A stretch of DNA of 64,000 bases from Inquilinus sp. Marseille-Q2685 (GCF_916619195.1 NZ_CAKAKL010000002.1:560001-624000), one strand, 5' to 3'. Shown: positions 44,561 through 54,467, counted from the stretch's first letter. Numbers and translations are program-made. Notes: generated from the sequence alone by a model not told the origin.

Positions 44561-45097
44561 CTATTTCGCCGCGAGCACCATGATCATCTGCCGGCCTTCC
44601 ATCTTCGGCATCTGCTCGACCTTCGACAGGTCCTGCAGCTCGTCGCGCACCTTGACCAGCACGTTCATGCCGATCTCCTGGTGCGCCAGCTCACGCCCGC
44701 GGAAGCGCATGGTCACCTTGACCTTGTCGCCCTCCTCGAGGAAGCGCCGCGCGCTGCGCATCTTCACGTTATAGTCATTGTCATCAATGTTCGGGCGGAG
44801 CTTGATCTCCTTGACATCGATGACCTTTTGCCGCTTTCGCGCCTCGTTCTTCTTCTTCTGCGCTTCGAATTTGAACTTGCCGTAATCGAGAATCTTGCAG
44901 ACCGGCGGCACGGCGTTGGGCGAGATCTCGACCAGATCCAGCCCGGCCTGCTCCGCAGCCCACAGCGCCTCGCGCAGGGGCACGACGCCGATCATCTCGC
45001 CATCCGCACCGACCAGCCGGACCTGGGCCGTGTCGATCTCGCGGTTCACCCTCGGCCCTTCGCGGGTCGGCAGGGCATTCGTGGGTAGTCTAGCTAT
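44561..45097 (-). CDS. infC: Translation initiation factor IF-3, probable AUA start
   Basis: 178 residues if translation begins at ATA (45097). The conserved body is complete: [35 protein letters not shown], and [17 protein letters not shown]. The only canonical in-frame start is a GTG at 45049, giving 162 residues and cutting into the N-terminus (the alphaproteobacterial IF-3 pattern x-R-E-G-P-R-V-N-x-E-I). GGAGGC stands 5 bases before the ATA. E. coli infC uses AUU as part of IF-3 autoregulation, so an AUA start fits the known mechanism. The start overlaps the thrS stop by 8 bases. Confidence 0.85.
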   Translation of the reverse strand: MARLPTNALPTREGPRVNREIDTAQVRLVGADGEMIGVVPLREALWAAEQAGLDLVEISPNAVPPVCKILDYGKFKFEAQKKKNEARKRQKVIDVKEIKLRPNIDDNDYNVKMRSARRFLEEGDKVKVTMRFRGRELAHQEIGMNVLVKVRDELQDLSKVEQMPKMEGRQMIMVLAAK

Positions 45098-47105
45098 GGA
45101 TAGCCTCCGTCAATTGCTGCGCCCCCGTCTGCACCTCCCCCCTCGTGGATGTCAACGGGGATCGCGCCTCTTCCACAAGTTTATGAAGCGCCTCGCCCAG
45201 GGCAAGGACTTCCTGCGCCTCGCCGCCCAGGCGGCGCAGGGCGACGCTCCGGTTCTCCGCCTCGCGCTTCCCGACCACGAGCATCAGCGGCACCTTCTTC
45301 AGGCTGTGCTCGCGGACCTTGTAGTTGATCTTCTCGTTGCGCAGGTCGATCTCGGCGCGGATGCCGGCCTTCAGCAGCGCCGCATGCACCTCCCGCGCAT
45401 AGCCGTCGGCCTCGCTGGTAATGGTCGTGACCACCGCCTGCACCGGCGCCAGCCACAGCGGCAGCTTGCCGGCATAGTTCTCGATCAGGATGGCGATGAA
45501 GCGCTCCAGCGACCCCAGGATCGCCCGGTGCAGCATCACCGGCCGGTGCTTCGCCCCGTCCTCGCCGACATAGGTGGCGTCCAGGCGTTCCGGCAGCACG
45601 GAATCGAACTGCAGCGTGCCGCACTGCCAGGTCCGGCCGATCGCGTCGGTCAGGTGGAACTCGATCTTCGGGCCGTAGAAGGCGCCCTCGCCCGGCAGCT
45701 CCTCGAACTCCAGCCCGGCCGCCACCAGGGCGTCGCGCAGCGCCTGCTCGGCGATGTCCCACTGCTGGTCCGACCCGGCCCGCACATCGGGGCGCAGCGC
45801 CAGTTTCACCGCCACGTCCGGGAAGCCGAGGTCGCGATAGACCTCGTACTGCAGGGCGATGTAGCGCGCCGACTCCGTCACCGACTGCTCGACGGTGCAG
45901 AAGATATGGGCATCGTCCTGGGTGAAGGCCCGCACCCGCATCAGCCCGTGCAGCGCGCCCGACGGCTCGTTGCGGTGGCAGCTGCCGAACTCCGCCATCC
46001 GGATCGGCAGGTCGCGGTAGCTGACGATGCCCTGCTTGAAGATCTGCACATGGCAGGGGCAGTTCATCGGCTTGATGCCGGCCAGCCGTTCCGGCGAGCC
46101 GTCCTCCTTCTGGCCGATCGCCACCTTGAACATGTTGTCGCCGTACATGTCCCAGTGGCCGGACGCCCTGAACAGGCTGGAATCGACCAGCTGCGGCGTC
46201 TTCACCTCGACATAGTCGGCCCGGGCCAGCTTCTCGCGGATGTAGTTCTCCAGCGTCCGGTACAGGGTCCAGCCCTTCGGATGCCAGAACACGCTGCCGG
46301 CCGCCTCCTCCTGCAGATGGAACAGGTCCATCTCGCGGCCCAGCTTGCGGTGGTCGCGGCGCTCCGCCTCCTCCAGCTGGTGCAGATGGGCGTCGAGCTC
46401 CTTCTGGTCGCGCCAGGCGGTGCCGTAGATCCGCTGCAGCATGGCGTTGCGGTGGTCGCCGCGCCAATAGGCGCCGGCCACCTTCATCAGCTTGAAGCCC
46501 TGCCCCACCCCGCCGGTCGTCGGCATGTGCGGGCCGCGGCACAGGTCCAGCCATTCGCCCTGGCGGTAGATCGAGATGGTCTCGGTCTCCGGCAGGTCCT
46601 GGATGATCTCGGCCTTGTACTTCTCGCCCTTGTCCTTGAAGAACTCGATCGCCTCGGTCCGGTCCCACACCTCGCGGGTGAAGGGCGCGTTGCGGGCGAT
46701 GATCTGCCGCATCTTCGCCTCGATCTTCTCCAGATCGTCGGGCGTGAACGGTTCGTCGCGGGCGAAGTCGTAGTAGAAGCCGTTCTCGATCGCCGGGCCG
46801 ATCGTCACCTGGGTGCCGGGATACAGCTCCTGCACCGCCTCGGCCATGACATGCGCGGCGTCGTGCCGGATCAGCTCCAGCGCCTCGGGCGAGCTGCGGG
46901 TGACGATGCCGATCTTGGCGTCGCGGTCGACCACGGTCGCCAAGTCGACGAGCTTCCCGTCCAAGGTCATGGCGATCGCCGCCTTGGCCAGGCTCTTGGA
47001 GATGTCCGCGGCGATGTCGGCGCCCGACATCGCACGGTCATACTGCCTGACCGCGCCGTCGGGCAGGGTGATGGCGATGCCGCCAGGGCTCGACACCTCG
47101 GCCAT
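45090..47105 (-). CDS. thrS: Threonine-tRNA ligase
   Basis: A 671-residue class II synthetase of full length. The TGS domain occupies about 5-65, the editing-domain HxxxH appears in [12 protein letters not shown], the catalytic core has the zinc Cys in [14 protein letters not shown] and motif 2 near [16 protein letters not shown], and the C-terminal anticodon-binding domain includes [12 protein letters not shown]. The ATG at 47105 is chosen because the TGS domain follows; only a weak TGGA site is seen. infC follows in overlapping reading frame. Confidence 0.96.
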   Translation of the reverse strand: MAEVSSPGGIAITLPDGAVRQYDRAMSGADIAADISKSLAKAAIAMTLDGKLVDLATVVDRDAKIGIVTRSSPEALELIRHDAAHVMAEAVQELYPGTQVTIGPAIENGFYYDFARDEPFTPDDLEKIEAKMRQIIARNAPFTREVWDRTEAIEFFKDKGEKYKAEIIQDLPETETISIYRQGEWLDLCRGPHMPTTGGVGQGFKLMKVAGAYWRGDHRNAMLQRIYGTAWRDQKELDAHLHQLEEAERRDHRKLGREMDLFHLQEEAAGSVFWHPKGWTLYRTLENYIREKLARADYVEVKTPQLVDSSLFRASGHWDMYGDNMFKVAIGQKEDGSPERLAGIKPMNCPCHVQIFKQGIVSYRDLPIRMAEFGSCHRNEPSGALHGLMRVRAFTQDDAHIFCTVEQSVTESARYIALQYEVYRDLGFPDVAVKLALRPDVRAGSDQQWDIAEQALRDALVAAGLEFEELPGEGAFYGPKIEFHLTDAIGRTWQCGTLQFDSVLPERLDATYVGEDGAKHRPVMLHRAILGSLERFIAILIENYAGKLPLWLAPVQAVVTTITSEADGYAREVHAALLKAGIRAEIDLRNEKINYKVREHSLKKVPLMLVVGKREAENRSVALRRLGGEAQEVLALGEALHKLVEEARSPLTSTRGEVQTGAQQLTEAIHS

Positions 47106-47192
47106 TTGTCTATCCACGTTCTTTCGTCCGGAGAGGGCGAGGCACTGTAAGGGGCAGGAAAGGCCTGTCAAGCGGCCCGGACGGCAGCCGGC

Positions 47193-48197
47193 TCATGCCG
47201 CCTGCGACGGCGAGGGCTGGCGCATCACCCGCGGCGGCTTGATCGGCCGCTTCGGGGTCAGGCGCCAACGCTTGTGCAGCCACAGCCACTGCTCGGGCCG
47301 GGCGCGGATCCAGCCTTCGACCACGCGGTTCAGCCGGATCACGCCCTCCTCCACATCGGCCTTGCGGTCGCCGGTGCGGGGGATGTCGAGCGGCGGGTCG
47401 ATCACCGCGCGGTAGCGGGCGCCCGTCGTGCGCTCCACCCGCATCGGCAGCAGGGCGCAGTTGAAGTGGTAGGCCATCTCGACCGCGGCGGGCGAGGTCA
47501 GCGCGTCCTGGCCGATGAACGGCACCTTCAGCCCGCCGGTGTAGCGCTGGTCGACCATGACGCCGAGCACCCCGCCGTTGCGCAGGATGCCGAGCGCCCG
47601 GCGGGCGTCGTTGCCGGCCATGCGCTTCTCCAGCAGCTCGGATCCCAGCGACAGCCGCACGCCGCGGACCAGGCGGTCGACCAGCCGGTTGTTCAGCGGC
47701 CGGACGAAGATGCTGAGGGGCGCGCCGTGCCGGGTGGCCACGATCGGGCCGGCCTCCCAGTTGCCGTAATGGGCCAGCGCCATGATCACCGGCCGGCCGT
47801 CGGCCCGCGCGGCCTCGTAGTTCTCGGCGCCCTCGACGATGATCCGGTCGGCCCGGCGCGTCTCCGCCCGGCCCAGCGCCCGCAGATGCGGATACTCGCC
47901 CATCACCCGGCCGAGATTGTCCCACATGCCGGCCAGGATCCGGCGCCGCTCCGGCGCCGTCAGCTCCGGCATCACCAGCTGCAGGTTGCGGTCGCCGTGC
48001 CGGGTGGCGCCGATCCGCATGCCGATGGTCCGCGCTGCCCAGGCGCCGATGTTCGAGGCCATCTCGATCGGCACGCAGCGCAGCAGCCCGTAGGCGCTGT
48101 AGGCCAGGGCCGCCTGCAGCGGATGCACCACATATGTCCGCACCAGGCGCGGCCACGCCTTCCGCAGTGGTTTCAGTCTGTCGCGCAATCCGCTCAT
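47193..48197 (-). CDS. Lipid A late acyltransferase (LpxL/HtrB family)
   Basis: A 334-residue inner-membrane acyltransferase. An N-terminal hydrophobic anchor (HPLQAALAYSAYGLL) precedes the catalytic H-x4-E motif in LAHYGNWEAGP. VMVDQRYTGGLKVPFIGQDAL and LLPMRVERTTGARY are conserved elsewhere in the family. It adds a secondary acyl chain to lipid A. The ATG at 48197 is preferred over a TTG 66 bases earlier, although neither has a good Shine-Dalgarno. The polysaccharide genes follow on the other strand. Confidence 0.87.
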   Translation of the reverse strand: MSGLRDRLKPLRKAWPRLVRTYVVHPLQAALAYSAYGLLRCVPIEMASNIGAWAARTIGMRIGATRHGDRNLQLVMPELTAPERRRILAGMWDNLGRVMGEYPHLRALGRAETRRADRIIVEGAENYEAARADGRPVIMALAHYGNWEAGPIVATRHGAPLSIFVRPLNNRLVDRLVRGVRLSLGSELLEKRMAGNDARRALGILRNGGVLGVMVDQRYTGGLKVPFIGQDALTSPAAVEMAYHFNCALLPMRVERTTGARYRAVIDPPLDIPRTGDRKADVEEGVIRLNRVVEGWIRARPEQWLWLHKRWRLTPKRPIKPPRVMRQPSPSQAA

Positions 48198-48384
48198 CGG
48201 AGGAAATCGGGGGATCGGGATTCGTTCAACGCCGAAATTGGGAATGTTGCCGGACAAAGGCAAGTTCGAGACGGGTGAAGGGAGCCATGCAGGGATGGCC
48301 GACCCGCCGGGCGCGGCGGCACGTCGCTTGAGCCGGACCGGACCCGCATGCTAACTCGGCGGTCGAGCGAACGGAAATATCTCG

Positions 48385-49107
48385 ATGGTCAATGTCATCT
48401 GCGCGAAATGGGGCCCGAAATACGGGCCGGAATACGTCAATCGGCTGAAGTCGATGGTCAGCCGCAACTTGGCGCGGCCGCACCGTTTCGTCTGCTTCAC
48501 CGACGATCCGACCGGGCTCGCGCCCGAGGTCGAGCATTTCCCGATGCCGGTCCTGCAGGTGCCGGAGCCGCACCGCAACCTGCCCTGGCGCAAGGTGACG
48601 CTGTTCGGCCAGCCGCTCGGCGACCTCGAGGGGCCGACGCTGTTCCTGGACCTCGACATCGTCATCGTCGACAGCCTGGACCCGTTCTTCGACCATCCGG
48701 GCCGGTTCTGCGTGATCCACAACTGGACCCATCCGGACCGCCGCGTCGGCAACACCTCGGTCTACCGTTTCGAGATCGGGGCCCATCAGGACGTGCTGGA
48801 CAACCTGGTCGCAAACCACCGCCAGATCTTCGCGCGCTACCGCAACTCGCAGACCTATGTCTCCGACCACATCGGCGACATCACCTGGTGGCCCGACGCC
48901 TGGTGCCGGAGCTTCAAGAAGCACTGCATGCCCGGCGGCCCGTTCGGCCTGTTCAACTGGTTCATGACCCCGCGCCGCCCCGAGGGGGCCCGCATCGTGG
49001 TGTTCCATGGCGACCCGAAGCCGGAATACGCGATCAGCGGCCATTGGCCGGGACGCTGGTCGAAGCATGTGCGCCCCACCCCCTGGGTCGCCGAGCATTG
49101 GGGTTGA
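48385..49107 (+). CDS. Glycosyltransferase-like protein (GT-A type)
   Basis: A 240-residue protein opening VNVICAKWGPKYGPEYVNRL and holding a DxD-type motif (TLFLDLDIVIVDSLDPFF), typical of GT-A sugar transferases of the GT8/GT32-like group. No membrane segment is seen. The stop overlaps the probable TTG start of the ELM1-family gene (TTGA), so the two are translated together. The sugar is unknown. Confidence 0.7.
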   Translation: MVNVICAKWGPKYGPEYVNRLKSMVSRNLARPHRFVCFTDDPTGLAPEVEHFPMPVLQVPEPHRNLPWRKVTLFGQPLGDLEGPTLFLDLDIVIVDSLDPFFDHPGRFCVIHNWTHPDRRVGNTSVYRFEIGAHQDVLDNLVANHRQIFARYRNSQTYVSDHIGDITWWPDAWCRSFKKHCMPGGPFGLFNWFMTPRRPEGARIVVFHGDPKPEYAISGHWPGRWSKHVRPTPWVAEHWG

Positions 49108-50117
49108 CCGACCCGGCCGACAGCCCCGCGCTCCGCTGCTGGATCGTCAGCGAAAGCAAGGCCGGCACCATCGCCCAGTGCCGCGGCGTGGCGGAGAAGC
49201 TGGGCGTCGCGGCCGAGACGCGGCTGGTGCAGCGCCCCGATCCGGCGAAGACCGGGCTGGCCCGGCGCCTGAACCGCCGCTGGACCCATATCCGCAACGT
49301 CCATCTGAACCGGATCCGGCCGCCCTGGCCGGATCTCGCGATCTCCTGCGGCCGCCAGGCGGAGCCGGCGGTGATGGCCGCCACCCGCCGGTCCGGCGGG
49401 TCGATCTTCACCGTGCATCTGCAGATCCCGACGGTCGGTTTCGACCGGTTCGACCTGTGCTTCGTCGGCCGGCACGACTGGCGGCCGGAGTTCGACGGCC
49501 GCGACGACGTGCTGCCGATGGTGGGGTCGCCGCACCGCGTCGACGCGGCGCTGGTGGCCGGTCATCGCGCGGCGGCGGAGCAGCGCTTCGGCGCCCTGCC
49601 CGGCCGCCGGGCGGCGGTGATGATCGGCGGCCCCAACCCCGGCTACGGCTATTCCGCCGACCGCATCGACGCCATCGTCGCCCAGCTGCGCGGGCTGCAA
49701 GCCGAGGGGTGGAGCCTGCTGGTCACGACCTCGCGCCGCTCCGACCCCGCCGTGCTGCCGCGGCTGCAGCAGGCGCTGGCCGGCGACCGCGGCTTCGTCT
49801 GGGATCGCACCGGCGAGAACCCCTATTTCCAATTCCTCGCGATCGCCGATGCCGTGCTGGTGACGGTGGACTCGATCACCATGACCTGCGAGGCGGCCTC
49901 GACCGGAACGCCGGTCTTCTCGATCCCGCTGGACGAGACGCCCGGCCCCTATCTCGGGAAGTTCCACCGCTTCCATCGCGACATGCAGGAGACGCTGGGG
50001 GTGACCCGGCCCTTCACCGGCACGATCGAGCCCTACGCCTACACGCCGCTGGACGAAGCCGGCCGCATCGCCGGAATCATCCGCGACCGCCTCGCCGCCC
50101 GGCGGCCGGGGCGCTGA
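49104..50117 (+). CDS. ELM1-family (mitochondrial fission ELM1-like) protein
   Basis: A 337-residue protein of the ELM1/COG3660 family, whose GT-B-like fold suggests a nucleotide-sugar transferase. CWIVSESKAGTIAQCRGVAEKLG and PDLAISCGRQAEPAVMAA open it, and VMIGGPNPGYGYSADRI and LVTVDSITMTCEAASTGTPV are strongly conserved motifs. The TTG start at 49104 overlaps the previous stop; no ATG fits. Bacterial members cluster with lipid A and surface polysaccharide genes, but the reaction is undescribed as far as I know. Confidence 0.78.
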   Translation: MTDPADSPALRCWIVSESKAGTIAQCRGVAEKLGVAAETRLVQRPDPAKTGLARRLNRRWTHIRNVHLNRIRPPWPDLAISCGRQAEPAVMAATRRSGGSIFTVHLQIPTVGFDRFDLCFVGRHDWRPEFDGRDDVLPMVGSPHRVDAALVAGHRAAAEQRFGALPGRRAAVMIGGPNPGYGYSADRIDAIVAQLRGLQAEGWSLLVTTSRRSDPAVLPRLQQALAGDRGFVWDRTGENPYFQFLAIADAVLVTVDSITMTCEAASTGTPVFSIPLDETPGPYLGKFHRFHRDMQETLGVTRPFTGTIEPYAYTPLDEAGRIAGIIRDRLAARRPGR

Positions 50118-51026
50118 TCAGCTCTTCCAGCGCGCCAGCCGGCGGCGCCAGCGCCGGCGGGCATGGTCCAGCTGCTCGCGCAGCACCCCGCGCGGCGTCA
50201 CCGCCGCCGGCAGGGTGAAGGGCTCGGCGATCGCCTGCGGCACCCGGTCATGCGGCAGGTCCAGCAGCCGGGCGAAGGGCTCGCCGGTCGCGATCTCCTC
50301 CGGCGTCCACTGGCACCAGGCCAGGCGCTCGAACACCGGCTCGCGCTCCGGATAGGCCGGGTGGTCGACATCGGTGCCGCGCCGGCACAGCTCATGGCAG
50401 ATCAGGGTCGGGCCGCAATAGAAGGCCGGCACTCCGGCGATCAGCCCCTTGATCGCGGCGGTGCTGGTCCAGGTCACCGTGCACCAGGCGCCGCACAACT
50501 GCTCGTCGAGCGGCACTGTGGTCTTGCGCGTCCGGCGCACCACCGGGCGCCGGGTCGGCAGGGTCAGGCTGTAGTCCCAGCCCTCCGGCATCCGCCGGAA
50601 ATCCTGGTCCGCCCCCTTCAGCTTCTGGCCGATGATCAGGACATGCTCGCCGCCGCGGCTCCAATCCCGCATCGGCACGTCCCAGCTTCGCCACCGCTCC
50701 GGCCCGCCCGGCGGGAACCGCCCCTCCCCGTTCCAGCCGTCCAGCGCCACCTGGAAGAAGCGGCGCGAGCCGATCGGCGACAGCCAGCCATTCTCCATCA
50801 CGATCGCGCGGCCGCCGACCGCCTTGATGGTGCGCAGGGCCGCCAGCCGGTCCGTGCCGAGGAAAGGCGACCAGCAGATCAGGACGTCGTCCGGGCCGGC
50901 GTCGCGGTCGGGCATGCCGATCGTGACCGGGCCGAGCCGGCGCGCCCCGGCCGCCACCTCGTCATAGGGCTTGACGTTGGTCTGCCCGGCGGATGGCGGG
51001 TCGCCGAGGACGATGAAGATGCGCAT
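50118..51026 (-). CDS. Uncharacterised envelope-cluster protein, family A (copy 1)
   Basis: A 302-residue protein. Central and C-terminal motifs are GGRAIVMENGWLSPIGSRRF, LDGWNGEGRF and WTSTAAIKGLIAGVPAFYCG; the last resembles the substrate loop of KpsC/KpsS-type Kdo transferases (S/T-T-x-x-x-E/K-A-L-x-x-G-x-P). C-terminal PVFERLAWCQWTPEEIATGE is also shared. Two close relatives lie at 51045 and 54571. No signal or membrane segment is seen. Glycosyltransferase function is a hypothesis. It follows copy 2 by 18 bp. Confidence 0.7.
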   Translation of the reverse strand: MRIFIVLGDPPSAGQTNVKPYDEVAAGARRLGPVTIGMPDRDAGPDDVLICWSPFLGTDRLAALRTIKAVGGRAIVMENGWLSPIGSRRFFQVALDGWNGEGRFPPGGPERWRSWDVPMRDWSRGGEHVLIIGQKLKGADQDFRRMPEGWDYSLTLPTRRPVVRRTRKTTVPLDEQLCGAWCTVTWTSTAAIKGLIAGVPAFYCGPTLICHELCRRGTDVDHPAYPEREPVFERLAWCQWTPEEIATGEPFARLLDLPHDRVPQAIAEPFTLPAAVTPRGVLREQLDHARRRWRRRLARWKS

Positions 51027-51044
51027 GCGCCGCTGACCCCGGCG

Positions 51045-51941
51045 TCAGGACATGCCGAGCCGGCGGCGGACCGGATGGTCCCCGGGCAGGCGCAGGGCCA
51101 GGTCGCGGACGCGGCCGAGCAGCGTGTAATGCGGTCGGACCGCCGCCGGTTCCTCGAGCCGCACCGGGGCGCCGTCATGCGGCAGGTCCAGCAGCCGTGC
51201 CAGCGGCTCCCCGGTCGCGATCTCCGCCGGGCTCCACTGGCACCAGGCGAGGCGCTCGAACACCGGCTGCCGGTCGGGGTAGATCGGCGCCTCGACGTCC
51301 AGGCCGGGCTTGGACAGCTCCGGGCACAGCGTGTTCGGGCCGCAATGGAAGGCCGGGATGCCGGCGATCAGGCCCTTGATCGCGGCCGTGCTGGTCCAGG
51401 TCACCGTGCACCAGGCGCCGCGCAGATCCTCCTCCAGCGGGCGCGCCGCGCCCGGCATCCGGCGCAGCACCGGCCGGCGGGTCTGGAGGCGCAGGCTCTG
51501 GGCCCATCCCGGCGGCATTCGCCGGGCGTCCCCGATCGACTGCGCCTTCTGGCCCAGGACCAGGACATGCCCGCCCTGCCGCCGCCAGTCCTGCAGCGTC
51601 ACGCCCCAGGCCGCCCAGCGCGACGGCCCGCCGTCCGGAAACCGTCCGGTGCCGTTCCAGCCGTCGAGGGCGAACTGGAAATACCGGGTGCCGCCAGGTG
51701 GCGAGAGCCAGCCATTCTCGAGGATCACGGCCCGGCCGCCTGCCGCGCGCACATCGCGGACCGCCGCCCAGCGCTTGGACAGCCGGAACGGCGACCACGT
51801 GATCAGCACGTCCTCGGGCCCGAACCGCTCCGGCAGCTCCGCCGCGGCCGGCCCGAAGCGCTTGCAGGCGGCGATGCATTCGCGCCACGGCTTGCGGTCG
51901 CCCTGCGGCAGATAGACGAAGAAGCGAGGCGTCGATCCCAT
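51045..51941 (-). CDS. Uncharacterised envelope-cluster protein, family A (copy 2)
   Basis: A 298-residue paralogue of the protein at 50118. It has GGRAVILENGWLSPPGGTRYF, LDGWNGTGRFPDGG, WTSTAAIKGLIAGIPAFHCG and PVFERLAWCQWSPAEIATGE at equivalent positions, and differs mostly at the N-terminus (RFFVYLPQGDRKPWRECIAA). The ATG at 51941 is the first start matching the family N-terminus, though the frame is open much further. It is co-directional with copy 1 and with the SGNH/MBOAT genes. Confidence 0.7.
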   Translation of the reverse strand: MGSTPRFFVYLPQGDRKPWRECIAACKRFGPAAAELPERFGPEDVLITWSPFRLSKRWAAVRDVRAAGGRAVILENGWLSPPGGTRYFQFALDGWNGTGRFPDGGPSRWAAWGVTLQDWRRQGGHVLVLGQKAQSIGDARRMPPGWAQSLRLQTRRPVLRRMPGAARPLEEDLRGAWCTVTWTSTAAIKGLIAGIPAFHCGPNTLCPELSKPGLDVEAPIYPDRQPVFERLAWCQWSPAEIATGEPLARLLDLPHDGAPVRLEEPAAVRPHYTLLGRVRDLALRLPGDHPVRRRLGMS

Positions 51942-51988
51942 ATTACAGATCGGTATCCGACAACTCGCCGAACAGGGCAAGCCTGTGC

Positions 51989-52960
51989 TCAGGTGCCCGG
52001 GCCGGAGACGGGACGGCGCCGGATTCCGACGCCCGTGCCCTCGATCGCCGCCAGGATCAGCGCCCGGTGGATCTCGCTGTATTGCGGCCGGCGAGACGGG
52101 TTCACGTGATCCTCGGAATCGCCGACATCGGATCGCGGCATGCAGACCGGGGTTCCCGCCACCGGGGTCAGTCCGGCCTTCCGGGCGGCCTCGGCGACGG
52201 CTGCGGAATAGCCCCGGGAGTCCGCGCATTGCGGGTTCAGATAGGGGCCGCTGGCGTAAAGGCAGGTCAGGCCCTGCTGCCGGCAGAAATCGCCGATGCG
52301 GCGCAGCGATGCCGCCGCATCCTTGCGCACCGCGTCGGGCGCATAGGTCCTGGGATAAAGCGGTCCGCCGAAGCGGGCCGGGTTCTGCGGCACATAGTCG
52401 ATCCGGGCGATGGCGGGGTCGATCGCCTCTCCGATCGCCGCCGCCTTCAGCATCCCGGCCGGGATGTCCCAGGTCGCCAGGGAGGTCAGCATCTCCCGCG
52501 GCGGCACGTCGGCGAGGTCGCCCAGCGTCTCGGCGGTGTAGAGCGCGCCGGGCCAGGACGGCTTGCGCCGCATCATGTCCAGCGTCTGCATCACCACGAC
52601 GACCCGCGGCCGGGCTTCCCGCACCGCGCGCCTGAGCATGTTCAGCGTGCCTTCGAAGCCATAGGTGCCGACCAGCGGCACCGACATGACCGAGAGGCCG
52701 AGCCGGCGGCTCCAGTCCCTTGCGTCGATGGCGTTGCCGAGCGAGCTGTCGCCGACCAGCAGGATGTCGACCTGCCGGGTCTCCTCGATCTTTTCGATCT
52801 GGTACCGCAGCAGCTCGGATTCCCGCCATTCCGACAGGCCGTTCTGCATGCCCCACAGCGACAGCGCGCAGATCGCGACCACCAGCGCCACGGCGGCCGC
52901 GGCGCCGGTCAGCAGGTAGCGGCGCGCCTCAGAAGCGGAAATAGATGAATTCGGAGACAT
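51989..52960 (-). CDS. SGNH-hydrolase-like protein, partner of MBOAT acyltransferase
   Basis: 323 residues with one N-terminal membrane anchor (LLTGAAAAVALVVAICALSLWG) and a periplasmic SGNH-type domain: block I is ILLVGDSSLGNAI (Ser72/73) and the C-terminal D-x-x-H block is SEDHVN (Glu283-His285). Such proteins (AlgJ/AlgX, DltD-like) work with MBOAT proteins in O-acylating exported polysaccharides. Its start lies 32 bases inside the end of the MBOAT gene, showing coupling. Confidence 0.75.
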   Translation of the reverse strand: MSPNSSISASEARRYLLTGAAAAVALVVAICALSLWGMQNGLSEWRESELLRYQIEKIEETRQVDILLVGDSSLGNAIDARDWSRRLGLSVMSVPLVGTYGFEGTLNMLRRAVREARPRVVVVMQTLDMMRRKPSWPGALYTAETLGDLADVPPREMLTSLATWDIPAGMLKAAAIGEAIDPAIARIDYVPQNPARFGGPLYPRTYAPDAVRKDAAASLRRIGDFCRQQGLTCLYASGPYLNPQCADSRGYSAAVAEAARKAGLTPVAGTPVCMPRSDVGDSEDHVNPSRRPQYSEIHRALILAAIEGTGVGIRRRPVSGPGT

Positions 52961-54467
52961 CGTTCAGCTTGAGGATGCAGGCGGCGAGCAGGAGGCCTAT
53001 GGTGGCGGCGGCCACCGGATGCGGCCGCCACGCCGGGACGAGACGGCCGAGCGCCGGCGGCTCGATCCCGTCGGCATAGCCGCGGGTCGGCAGGCCGACG
53101 CCGTAGCGCCGGAACAGCGTCTGGATATTGGGCAGGCACAGGCACGCGGCAAGGCCGGCCGCCCCCGCCCCCAGGGACAGCCAGACATTCCACGCGACGC
53201 CCGGGTGCAGCGTGCCCAGGACCGTCTCCAGCGTCGCCGACGGGGCATAGTCCAGCGCCGGCGCGTGCAGATCCCCGGCAAAGCCGAACAGCCCGGCATA
53301 GATTCGGCCGGCGGTGGCGATGTCGGCGGCCCGGAACGGCACCCAGGCCAGGATCACCGTCGCCGTGGTCAGAAGCCAGGCCAGGGCGGCCGGCAGAGGC
53401 AAATGGAACCGGCTGGCCCGCCACGCCTGGCAGGCGACGATCAGCAGGCCGTGCAACGCCCCCCACAGGATGAAGGTGAAGCCGGCGCCGTGCCAGATTC
53501 CACCGAGCAGCATGGTGACGAAGACGTTGAGAGTGCGCCGCGCCGGTCCGCGCCGGTTGCCGCCGAGCGGGATGTAAAGATAGTCGCGCAGGAAGCGGGA
53601 CAAGGTGATGTGCCAGCGCCGCCAGAACTCGACGATCGACAGCGACCGGTAGGGCGAGGCGAAGTTGATCGGCATCTGGATGCCGAACATCCGGCCGAGG
53701 CCGATCGCCATGTCGGAATAGGCCGAGAAGTCGAAATAGATCTGCAGCGCATAGGCGACCGCCGCCGCCCAGGCGTCGAGCAGCTCGGGCTGCGCCCCCT
53801 GCGCCGCGGCGTTGAACACCGGCGAGGCGATCAGGGCGAAGCTGTCGGCGACCAGCACCTTCTTGGCCAGGCCGATGGTGAAGATCGAGAGGCCGATCGC
53901 CAGATCGTCGAGCCGCGCCGTCCTGGCGCCGCTGGCGAATTGCGGGATCAGCTCGCGGTGGTGGACGATCGGGCCGGCGATCAGATGCGGGAAGAAGACC
54001 ACGAACAGCGCGTAGCGCGGCAGCGGCCAGGGCTCGCCCTCGCCACGCGCGACGTCGACGAGATAGGCAATCTGCTGGAACGTGTAGAAAGAGATGCCGA
54101 TCGGCAGGGCGATGTGAATCGCGATCGCGGGCCAGCCGAAAGCATCCGCCGCCGTCTGGGTGACGAAGCCGGTGTATTTGAAGACGAACAGGAACAGCAG
54201 GTTGCCGGCCACGGCCAGCCGCATCCAGGCCCGCCCGCGCGGCGTCAGGCGGTGCCGGTGGATCACCCCGGCGAGATGGTGGTTGAGAACGATCGCCGCG
54301 AGCAGCAGCAGCAGCTCGAGATGGGCGGAGGCGCCATAGAACACCAGGGATGCGGCCAGGAGGGCGGCAATGGCCCAGGACACCCCGGCAAAGCGGCGCG
54401 CCACCGTCCACAGCGCATAGGTCAGCGGCAGGAAGAGAAAAATGAAAGCGTAGGAATTGAACAGCAT
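52929..54467 (-). CDS. MBOAT-family O-acyltransferase (AlgI/PatA-like)
   Basis: A 512-residue multi-spanning inner-membrane protein. The catalytic His is in LGGIWHGAGFTFILWGALHG (His326), and SIVEFWRRWHITLSRFLRDYLYIPLGG is the conserved cytoplasmic region. AlgI-type members pass acetyl groups across the membrane for polysaccharide O-acetylation. The SGNH partner follows in overlapping frame. The surrounding glycosyltransferases point to a surface glycan as acceptor. Confidence 0.9.
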   Translation of the reverse strand: MLFNSYAFIFLFLPLTYALWTVARRFAGVSWAIAALLAASLVFYGASAHLELLLLLAAIVLNHHLAGVIHRHRLTPRGRAWMRLAVAGNLLFLFVFKYTGFVTQTAADAFGWPAIAIHIALPIGISFYTFQQIAYLVDVARGEGEPWPLPRYALFVVFFPHLIAGPIVHHRELIPQFASGARTARLDDLAIGLSIFTIGLAKKVLVADSFALIASPVFNAAAQGAQPELLDAWAAAVAYALQIYFDFSAYSDMAIGLGRMFGIQMPINFASPYRSLSIVEFWRRWHITLSRFLRDYLYIPLGGNRRGPARRTLNVFVTMLLGGIWHGAGFTFILWGALHGLLIVACQAWRASRFHLPLPAALAWLLTTATVILAWVPFRAADIATAGRIYAGLFGFAGDLHAPALDYAPSATLETVLGTLHPGVAWNVWLSLGAGAAGLAACLCLPNIQTLFRRYGVGLPTRGYADGIEPPALGRLVPAWRPHPVAAATIGLLLAACILKLNDVSEFIYFRF

